A DNA stretch of 64,000 nucleotides, taken from IMG/VR virus record IMGVR_UViG_3300031623_001144, positions 1-64,000 of that record. The stretch is one strand, 5' to 3'. Shown here piece after piece: positions 1-7,700 of this stretch; the stretch's first letter is position 1, and every line of letters begins with the position of its first letter. Under the pieces are notes generated by a model, which had not been told where the DNA came from, searched no databases, and saw only the letters and a list, made by a program, of their open reading frames with translations. This stretch comes from a virus. The translations under genes were made by a program, and so were the position numbers.

Positions 1-278
1 GAAACTTTTGATATGGCAGTTTTGTAATCAATCCAAATTTCTCCCAAGAACATTGAAGAGTAACTTCCCCATGGATCAACATCTTCTTTTTGCCATACTC
101 GATACTTTCCATTTCCATCAAATTCACAATTCAGATAGTCACTGGCCAACTCCACATCAAAATTTCCAAATATATCAAAATCAAAAGACAAAATGGCATC
201 TTGCCCCGGCCTCAGTTTGAGTAAATGCTGCTGAGAGGTTGGATTTCTAAGTTGTACTGATGAATATTTCTTAGGCAT
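1..278 (-). CDS. Hypothetical protein, C-terminal part outside window
   Basis: The frame is open from an ATG at 278 to the left edge, so about 92 codons are visible and the 3' end is missing. The start overlaps the stop of the upstream gene by eight bases, the usual packing on this strand. The protein begins MPKKYSSVQLRNP and is acidic and aromatic-rich further in (GNFDVELASDYLN, VDPWGSYSS). I do not recognise the family. Translation is probably coupled to the preceding gene. Confidence 0.7.
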   Translation of the reverse strand, partial: MPKKYSSVQLRNPTSQQHLLKLRPGQDAILSFDFDIFGNFDVELASDYLNCEFDGNGKYRVWQKEDVDPWGSYSSMFLGEIWIDYKTAISKV

Positions 279-843
279 TGATCAAATCTTCTAACCATTT
301 TGAATGACGTGAACTCAACCATTTTATCTGGTAGATGTACGCATCACACACGTCTGATCCTTTAATATACATGAGGGATTTTCTATAAGCTTTTTTTCTT
401 GAACTGTAACTTAAGTTGCAGTTTATGCTTTCACAAACATGTTCATAAAATTCTTTTGGCATATTTTGAGACAACCACGTGTCATATATCAAAAGAAATA
501 TTTCCCATGCTGCTAAATCTGATTCTTTGTCAGATATCGCTAAGTAATCCTTTTTCATATTATTGGTTAGATTAAGAATCTTTCTTTCATAATCTTCCCA
601 ATAAAGATTATCCATTGCTATGTTTTGCAAGGCATTCTCTTTGTAATGCCCATTCCGAACAGGCTTCTTACAATAAACTTCAAAGTATCCGGGATGATAT
701 CCATTGGTCCTCCATCTGCAAGATATTATCCTCCATTGCAAAGGACCATCTTTGCTCCGAAGGATAATTTGCGATGAACTATCATACCTCACCACCGGCA
801 CATCTAAATTGTGCCGGTGGATATACTCTTCATGCAATTGCAT
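271..843 (-). CDS. Hypothetical protein (190 aa)
   Basis: Complete frame with ATG at 843. An AGGAAG Shine-Dalgarno lies six bases upstream and overlaps the end of the preceding gene, whose stop abuts this start. The protein is soluble and rich in Tyr, Trp and Lys, with no signal peptide or membrane segment. It is followed by an overlapping gene. Family not recognised. Confidence 0.7.
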   Translation of the reverse strand: MQLHEEYIHRHNLDVPVVRYDSSSQIILRSKDGPLQWRIISCRWRTNGYHPGYFEVYCKKPVRNGHYKENALQNIAMDNLYWEDYERKILNLTNNMKKDYLAISDKESDLAAWEIFLLIYDTWLSQNMPKEFYEHVCESINCNLSYSSRKKAYRKSLMYIKGSDVCDAYIYQIKWLSSRHSKWLEDLINA

Positions 844-1377
844 CTATGACTTCCTGTTATATCTCGGCCCTAAAGACTTTTCTGGGTTTTTGACATCAGA
901 CGGTCTCTTCATATCTTCTGCCATTATCACCCGTGGCTTAGGAAATTGAACTGGAGGTTCTGGTACTCGTGGTAGAGTCTGTTCTTTTTTAGGAAGAATT
1001 GGACCTTTTAATTCCAACTCCTTCTTTCTTATCACTTGAGGTGCTCTCAACTTGACTCTAGCCCTCTCCTTTGCCTTCTCAGGCGTCATGCACCTAGAAT
1101 ACGGTATTCTTCTCCGGTAATCGTAAACAGTCCTATTACGGCTCTCTGTGACCTCTGGAGCGTATCCATTTATAACTGGCACTCTCACATATCCCCGAGA
1201 GCCATAATGAATCAAAGAATAACAGCGTGTCTCTTCTTTCATCCTTCCCAGATAAATGTCCACATAATGAGTCGGAGCTACATAAACGACAGGTGGAGGA
1301 CACACATAAACCTGTGGCACTTCATAATACACCTGACCTGTAACCAACATTGGAATCATCATTAAAATGTCAAACAT
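844..1377 (-). CDS. Probable secreted Pro/Tyr-rich protein
   Basis: I chose the ATG at 1377 because AGGTGGAG lies just upstream and the protein then starts with a hydrophobic stretch (MFDILMMIPMLVTG) like a signal peptide. An in-frame start at 1398 would overlap the previous gene and add seven polar residues. After the leader comes a Pro/Tyr/Val segment (VCPPPVVYVAPTHY), then a very basic C-terminal half rich in Arg, Lys and Pro. Function unknown; the leader suggests export or membrane association. Confidence 0.6.
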   Translation of the reverse strand: MFDILMMIPMLVTGQVYYEVPQVYVCPPPVVYVAPTHYVDIYLGRMKEETRCYSLIHYGSRGYVRVPVINGYAPEVTESRNRTVYDYRRRIPYSRCMTPEKAKERARVKLRAPQVIRKKELELKGPILPKKEQTLPRVPEPPVQFPKPRVIMAEDMKRPSDVKNPEKSLGPRYNRKS

Positions 1378-1378
1378 T

Positions 1379-1594
1379 TCACTCCACCTTTTTCCCAAAT
1401 TCGGATTGGATTAAATCCTCTGTAGTGACCCATGACCTTTTTTCGTCATCCCATACAATGGGAAACTCGTCTGGGATCGTCTCTAAAATGTCGAAAAGCT
1501 CACTATCATTCTTCGACCTTTCCAGTGACCTCTGGAAAATCAAAGGATGAATATGAGCATATCTCTCTTTCATTGCCTCTTGAACTTCATTCAT
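1379..1594 (-). CDS. Hypothetical small acidic protein (71 aa)
   Basis: Complete frame, ATG at 1594, ending two bases before the start of the next gene. The protein is acidic and probably helical, with no recognisable motif. It is the first gene of a four-gene minus-strand run that leaves the window to the left. A plus-strand gene starts 46 bases away, so the gap between them must hold divergent promoters. Confidence 0.6.
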   Translation of the reverse strand: MNEVQEAMKERYAHIHPLIFQRSLERSKNDSELFDILETIPDEFPIVWDDEKRSWVTTEDLIQSEFGKKVE

Positions 1595-1640
1595 TCCTAC
1601 AAGTTACACAAATTCTTTAGTTTGATCAATAGATACTTTC

Positions 1641-1907
1641 ATGATGAGGTTCAAACAATTCTTACAGACAGAAGACGGTAATGGCAGTGAACAAGGAATG
1701 TTCATGCACGTAAATGCTAAAGACACTGGGCACAGAGTACCAAGTGATGGGCAACCATTCTCGCAATATCTAAACGGGGCATCAGGTGCCAAACCGGGAC
1801 AAAGCGGTGGCGGCGGTGGTGGCATGGGCGGCGGCGGTGGTGGCGGCGGCGCAATGTTTATGAAAAAGCTTATGAAGAAAAAGATGCGTAAGATGATGAA
1901 GAAGTAA
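1641..1907 (+). CDS. Capsid-targeting-like small protein with Gly linker and basic tail
   Basis: The 88-residue protein starts MMRFKQFLQTEDG. This matches a motif shared by several proteins in the window, F-[KRQ]-x-[FWY]-[ML]-x-x-[EK], and resembles the N-terminal capsid-targeting sequence of T4 internal head proteins (MKTYQEFIAEA). Residues about 56-71 are almost pure glycine. The last 17 residues are Lys/Met-rich (MKKLMKKKMRKMMKK), suited to binding DNA or a membrane. Two adjacent ATGs (1641, 1644) could start it. A single plus-strand gene between minus-strand genes. Packaging into the head is inferred. Confidence 0.65.
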   Translation: MMRFKQFLQTEDGNGSEQGMFMHVNAKDTGHRVPSDGQPFSQYLNGASGAKPGQSGGGGGGMGGGGGGGGAMFMKKLMKKKMRKMMKK

Positions 1908-1908
1908 T

Positions 1909-2817
1909 TTACTTCTCTCTAATCTGCAAATAATGGTCAGGAGTTTTTCCAGTAACCAAATCATTTGTCAAATCTGTCAAGTATCTCTTAAACGTCATAT
2001 CGAAGTGCTCACAGTCATTGAACTTCAGAACCTCTTTAACAGAAGCCTCGCCTCCATTAGAAGCATAACTCTTCAAGAATTCTTGGAATTTATCTTGACC
2101 AAATTCTTTTCTTATCAAGAGGCAAAAGGCCATAGCACTGCTGTCATAAAGAGCCTTTTTTTCATCGCTCAACTTCTTGTATTCATCTTTGGTCATAGAC
2201 AACAAAGATTTGCTGAAATACAAGGGATCATCATTTTTGATCACAGCAGCAGTTGAGTTGAGTTCTGCACGAATTTGATCTATCGAGCCATTCATCAGAG
2301 ACATGCCACGATAAGCCCACCATCCAAAATTTGCATCATACTTTTGAGAAAATTCTGCCAAACACACCTCTGTCAAAGGTGCTGAAATAACTCTGGATGG
2401 AGAATCGTTGAGTAAAAGAAAAATCACAGTTTCTTTGATCTTTCCATTAGCATCTCTTCTTATTTCCACTTTCGTAGATTTGATGCGAAACATCTTCTCA
2501 AAAAGCTCTGGGTCATCAACACAGATAAGTTTGCAATCTGCTGAAAAATCAACATCATACAATCCCCATCGAGAAAGAACCCATGCCTTCACAAGCTCAA
2601 GTCGCTTGTGAAGGTATTGGGCCTGTGCGTCATTGAGGCTGCACACAGTAAAATTATTAGTTGTCCACCGATTCCAGATTTTGCCTTCTATCTCTTTCGG
2701 GACAGATAGCATCTCATGCTTTACCTCTAAGGGTAAAGAAACTCTTTTAATACCTTCCCCAAAACATGGAGAAGCAAAAAGGACAATAATCACAAGACTC
2801 GTAAGTATATTTTTCAT
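1909..2817 (-). CDS. Exported protein of unknown function (302 aa)
   Basis: ATG at 2817 with GAGGTGA upstream. Residues 1-20 form a signal peptide (basic MKN, hydrophobic LVIIVLFA, likely cleavage after CFGEG), so the protein should be exported. The rest is a mixed-charge soluble domain. The segment around WWAYRGMSLMNGS resembles the region after the zinc motif in peptidase-MA-like proteins, but I see no HExxH, so no enzymatic claim is made. It converges on the plus-strand gene ending at 1907. Confidence 0.65.
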   Translation of the reverse strand: MKNILTSLVIIVLFASPCFGEGIKRVSLPLEVKHEMLSVPKEIEGKIWNRWTTNNFTVCSLNDAQAQYLHKRLELVKAWVLSRWGLYDVDFSADCKLICVDDPELFEKMFRIKSTKVEIRRDANGKIKETVIFLLLNDSPSRVISAPLTEVCLAEFSQKYDANFGWWAYRGMSLMNGSIDQIRAELNSTAAVIKNDDPLYFSKSLLSMTKDEYKKLSDEKKALYDSSAMAFCLLIRKEFGQDKFQEFLKSYASNGGEASVKEVLKFNDCEHFDMTFKRYLTDLTNDLVTGKTPDHYLQIREK

Positions 2818-2842
2818 GATTCACCTCATGCGTATTTAGCAA

Positions 2843-3400
2843 TCAAGCAGCTAATTCAAAACGAAGATCAACAGAGTTCCAGTCAGACCGGATTTGATCT
2901 TTGTAACGCTTAATCAATTGGCTAATCCTGCTTTCGCTGACTCCAAATTTTTCGCCAACTTCTTTCATTGAATACGCATCAACAAAATAATGTCGCAGAA
3001 CTGCTTTAGCCTGTTTGTCAAGATTTTGAGTAACGACTTCAATAAACTCGTCGTCATTCCTCTCAGGCTTGGCTTCAATTAAATCTTTAAGAGCACATCC
3101 TTCACCTGCATCCATTTCTGAATCCAAGCTCACAGCACTCTTAGGCTCCGTTTTCTTTCCCCATCCTTGTTCTCTAAGGTAGTCATGGATCGCTCCAAAC
3201 ACCCGAGGATAGGCAAAGGTTGAAAAAGCCACTCCACGTTCAGGGTCAAATCTTGACGCCGCTTCCACGAGACCGAGGTAAGCAGCAGACTTAAGTTCCT
3301 CAACGTCCACAAAATTTGGCAATGACCTCTTCTTCTTATAGGCCAATTTGTTTGCCAAAGGTATATATCGCTCCACAAGTTCTTGGTTAGTAACAACCAT
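2843..3400 (-). CDS. RNA polymerase sigma factor, sigma-70 family (SigB/FliA-like)
   Basis: This should direct RNA polymerase to phage promoters. The 185-residue protein has region 2 at about 30-80 (DVEELKSAAYLGLVEAASRF, then FSTFAYPRVFGAIHDYLRE) and region 4 with a helix-turn-helix near the C-terminus (YSMKEVGEKFGVSESRISQL). Regions 1.1 and 3 are short or absent, as in sporulation and flagellar sigma factors. I chose the ATG at 3400 with AAAGGTGA upstream rather than the GTG at 3409. It could read the TATA-type boxes seen before several genes here, but its promoter specificity cannot be read from sequence. Confidence 0.9.
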   Translation of the reverse strand: MVVTNQELVERYIPLANKLAYKKKRSLPNFVDVEELKSAAYLGLVEAASRFDPERGVAFSTFAYPRVFGAIHDYLREQGWGKKTEPKSAVSLDSEMDAGEGCALKDLIEAKPERNDDEFIEVVTQNLDKQAKAVLRHYFVDAYSMKEVGEKFGVSESRISQLIKRYKDQIRSDWNSVDLRFELAA

Positions 3401-3476
3401 AGTAATCACCTTTTTCTTTGTAATTTAAGTTAATAAAGTTATCGTTGTAAAGTAGTTTTACTGTCTGTAATATGTA

Positions 3477-4466
3477 TCATATTTGGCTAATAAATGCAAG
3501 TAAATTATTGGCCTCAAAAGCAACAACTGAAGTTTCTTTATTTCTCGCAAGTTTCTTCAAAAACCATTTTTTCGTCTCCAGCAAATTTTGATCTAAGATC
3601 CAGAAATCTTCTTTTTCTTGAAGGCCAATACATCTTAAAACATCTTTAATATCAGTAGTCTCTGATAGGTCTAAAGGACCGGGTTCTGGATAATCTTTGC
3701 AAGAGTCTATAAAATTCAAAAACAATCTCACCCAATTAAGAACATGATCTGTTTCTAAAATGCACTCTGGAAGCCTAAGCTCAATCGTAGACTTATCATA
3801 ATTCTTCATGATTTGACCAGAAGCATATCCCACAAAATTCAAAGCACATTTCTTTTCATCATTGTTGTGAGTGTTGAAATTTCTAGGAGACATAATTGAC
3901 CAGAACCTAGATGTGTTGTTGGGATCATACTCATATCCAAAACCAACCATCTCCCTGTATTTTTCTTTAAGTGGTTTGCAGTATATGCTCTTGCTGCGTC
4001 TCTTGTTGCATATGCTGAAAAGATATGATTCGATTTTAATCCATCGAGCCATTAAAGACCCCACTTGAGAATTAGTGAGATCGCTTGCATCTGCATGAAT
4101 GTGCAAGCCGCAATTTCGATTGGTCTTCAAGCCAGCGTTGGCGAGCCAATCAGCAATACCAGAAATTGCTTTAACATCCTTGTCCCCACAACCAATATAG
4201 GATGCAATTTCCCATCCATTGTCGATGTGCTTTCCAAGCGGTCCACAAGTGGAATCATATTTCACATGCCAGAAATCATTGCGACGAGTTTCTGCCCATC
4301 CGCCTCTGCCCTTGCCTTTAGTGACAACAACATCTTTTTGACTTCCATATAGAGCCTCATATCCAGAAACAGACATTCCAATTACGTCTTTAGAACACGT
4401 ATTTGTCACCTCTAGCTCTACACCAAACCTTCTCTCGGAAGGTAATTCTCTATATCCAACGTGCAT
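3477..4466 (-). CDS. Putative amidoligase (COOH-NH2 ligase, GCS-like superfamily)
   Basis: Amidoligase enzymes are ATP-dependent ligases related to glutamate-cysteine ligase that join carboxyl and amino groups, often on peptides or cell-wall material. Family hallmarks visible here: RRFGVELEV near the start (metal/ATP-binding acidic pair), an acidic-Gly-Glu-Ser segment NGWEIAS at about 83-89, CGLHIHAD at about 119-126, and TIELRLP at about 227-233. At 330 residues the length fits. I chose the ATG at 4466; a TTG at 4502 would add 12 residues but overlaps the upstream gene. Substrate unknown. Confidence 0.7.
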   Translation of the reverse strand: MHVGYRELPSERRFGVELEVTNTCSKDVIGMSVSGYEALYGSQKDVVVTKGKGRGGWAETRRNDFWHVKYDSTCGPLGKHIDNGWEIASYIGCGDKDVKAISGIADWLANAGLKTNRNCGLHIHADASDLTNSQVGSLMARWIKIESYLFSICNKRRSKSIYCKPLKEKYREMVGFGYEYDPNNTSRFWSIMSPRNFNTHNNDEKKCALNFVGYASGQIMKNYDKSTIELRLPECILETDHVLNWVRLFLNFIDSCKDYPEPGPLDLSETTDIKDVLRCIGLQEKEDFWILDQNLLETKKWFLKKLARNKETSVVAFEANNLLAFISQI

Positions 4467-4480
4467 CCTTGCAGCCTTTT

Positions 4481-4780
4481 TTATTTGGGGATACCATCCC
4501 AATTCTGTGTAGAGGGCCTTGTAGTCACTCCATCGGCATAAGGTTCAGAAGCACCCCTAAGAACTTCTTGATCGTAAGTAGGCGTTCCCACCTGAACCAA
4601 TTCACCATTTTCCATCTTGTATAATGGACCTTCTGGAAGATTTGATGTGTCCGACACATCTTCGTCTGCCACAACAGGAGAATCTCCACCCAGATATCTT
4701 ATCACTTTTGCCACAGAACCAGCAATAGCAATAGATATCAGTAAATTTAAGACGCATATAACAATAATCCAAATTTCCAT
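4481..4780 (-). CDS. Small single-pass membrane protein
   Basis: ATG at 4780 preceded by AGAGGGTG. Residues 1-25 (MEIWIIVICVLNLLISIAIA) form one transmembrane helix with the N-terminus first. The remaining 75 residues are hydrophilic and rich in Asp, Pro and Thr. It lies 13 bases after the giant virion protein gene and 14 bases before the amidoligase gene, probably in one transcript. Function unknown. Confidence 0.65.
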   Translation of the reverse strand: MEIWIIVICVLNLLISIAIAGSVAKVIRYLGGDSPVVADEDVSDTSNLPEGPLYKMENGELVQVGTPTYDQEVLRGASEPYADGVTTRPSTQNWDGIPK

Positions 4781-4793
4781 TTCACCCTCTTTC

Positions 4794-7700
4794 TTAAACA
4801 AATACCGCATCTGTAAGATCGACTCTTTCTTGATCTTCTTTAACTCCAGATTGGGAGACTGTCAAAATCAATTCTGGATCAAATGTCCAAGATGGATTCT
4901 TAAACAATCCGATGTTATCGTAAATTGTATTTTGATAAATTGTAGCCAAAGGATTTACATCCGCAGCATTCAATAAAGTATTGTAATTAACTTCAAAATC
5001 CAATTCATTTGCGTTAACATCACACAAATCTTCTGGCAAAATACCAACAATTATCCTTGTGTCGAAATCTTCAAAAGTAGTTAAGTTTCTTCTGAATATT
5101 TCAACGGCAACTTTCCAAATGTTCATACCAATGTTTATTCCGCCCATATTGTTTGTACATTGCAATTCAAAAATGAGATCCCATTTTTCTTTAGTATCAG
5201 CATCAGGCGACCAACCATCAAAATGAAGATTGGTTTGCCAAGAGTCATTAGTTGTATTGTATCTTAAAAGCAACGTATCAGAAATAGGAAATCCATTTCT
5301 TGCAAGGAATTTTGCAAAAATGTTATCTCTCACCAAATTGTGACCAAATTCAACCACCAACGGCAAAGCTGTACAACCACATTGAGTTACTGTATCAGAC
5401 AATCCTTCTACATCTTGCAAGTCTTCGTCTTCCGCAAAAGAAGCATTTGTCTGCAACACAACCATATCAAAAAAGAACTTTTCAACAGGAGTAGAAAGAC
5501 TTCCCGGAGTAGCATCAGCAGACCCGCTAATGAATACAATGTTTCCATCTGACACATATTCCCAAGCATTTTTTGCCTGCCTTGCAGTTCCGCCTGTAAA
5601 AACACCACCAGATGAAGTGAAAGAAAATACTCCCTCTGGAACTTCAGCTAGACCACCAACACCGATTCCGCCTAAAACATCATGTGTATAAATGGCAGTT
5701 ACTATTGGACCATCTAACAACGCCTGCAAAGGATCGGGAGGATCAACATTGAATACAAGTCCACCTTGCATTGTCTCCCAGAATGGCTTGACTTCGGCAC
5801 CGCCAATTGCCACCAGTCCACCACCGCCAATAAAGTCAACAAATTGCGGAACGGCATCTGCTGACCCTCCTACTTTCGGCTCTGTTATAGCAACAAGAGT
5901 TCTTCCAAAAGCCTCAATGGTCAACTCAATAGCTATTCCATCTATCTTGGCAAAAGCGTTTCCTGTCCCATCAAAGTTAGAAACAGCAATGGCCACTCCA
6001 AAATTTGGATTATTGATTTCATCTGGAGTCAATGGATCAGCATCTAAATCTCTAAACGGAGTCAACTCATCAAGACCATTTGACCCGTAAAACAATGAGA
6101 TCGGCACATTAGGCCACTTCAAAGAAGTATCAGCAAGATTGTCAGACCGAATGGTGTCGCCATTAACCAAATAAAGGTGCGAGTCTTTTATGTCTGTTTC
6201 CAGATAAGAATACTCATATTCCACAACAACATGATTAGGCCCCGGATTTCCATCCCAAACCAAAATCAATGTTCCAGTATTTGGGTCAAGCACTCCAGTA
6301 GTAACTCTTACAACAGGAGACCCAATCGGACTTAAAGTAAACGCACCAACTGAATCAATTGAAAAAGTTTGAACAGCAACAGCACCATCAAAAATTGTTC
6401 CAGACAATGTTCCGGCAACAATTGGTATGTGATCTAAAACATCATAATTGGAAACTGTATCAACACCATCATCAACGCTAGAAGTTTCATCTGTTGAAAA
6501 GAATCCAGAAATTGGACTATTTTGTGCAAATCGATTTGCCACCACCACTCTCAAGCCAACCACTTTCATGTGATCGTCTAAGTCGAATGGCCAGCCTCTT
6601 ACAACCAAAAACTCACTAACTAGGTCTACTGTCTTCAAATCCACTATAGCATAAGAAGGAGATGATATAGAAGAAGCATCTGCTAGTATGGCCCTTTCAG
6701 GATTTGTCCATGAACTGGCAGCAACCGCAGGACCACCTAGAAGTGTTGATAAAGATTCATTCTCTCCATTTTCTGGCCAATCTGAATCGTAAAATATGTT
6801 GGCTGGATTTACAGTGCCATTGTCTTCCCATTCATAATGAAAACTATCAGATGTGTAACTAAGACCTATTGAATATCCGCCTCCCATAACCAACCCTGTT
6901 GGTTGCCCCACTCCAAGTCCTCTTGCTGTCCAGATCAAAGTTGTTTTTACTGGACTTACATCACCGTCAACAACAACGCCTCCAGAAGATTCATAATGCC
7001 ATGCACTTGATGTGATTCCAGAAATTCCACCTGTTTTCAAATTGTCTTTGTTCTTAAATTCCCATGTGGCCTCAACTTTTATTGAATCCACAAAAGCAAT
7101 TGAAGTTCCAATATTGCTGACATCTTTCACTCTAAAAGCAACTCCAAAATCGCTTCCATTAAGGTCATCAACGTCCCATACATTTTCAGAAGAAAACGGA
7201 ACTTGTAAATCGGCTATTCCACTTGATCCATAAATTCTTGTAGTAGAAATCAATGGCCAGTCAAAATTCAAAGGAATGTTATCTGAAATTATTGTATCAC
7301 CTTTAACCAACACAATACTAACGTCTCTAACACCAACTTGAGTTGACAATAGATTTATCCACACGTTGAACCCAAAGATGTTAGCATCACTCGGAAGATT
7401 CAAATCAAACCCACGAACAATCAAATATTCGCTTTCTTTTAAGAAACTTACATCAACTTGTGCAAAAACGCCATCTTCAGTAAGTGCATTTTCTGTAACT
7501 TGCCATGCTACGGCTGATGGATTATTCTGACCTTCGAGATTGTTCTGACTTAATGATGTTGTCCCTGTGGGCAAACCAGAGTGTCTAGGCCACTCTCCTC
7601 CTGTGAACTGCCAATTTGTGAATTCTGTTTCTGCCACAATGGAGAAAATGGCACCGCCATCTCCAATGTAATGATTAGAATAAGCTATAGCAGCATTATC

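Noticed and set aside
2267-2817. Zinc peptidase identity for the secreted protein
   Set aside because: No HExxH or other zinc motif, only a loose resemblance around WWAYRG.
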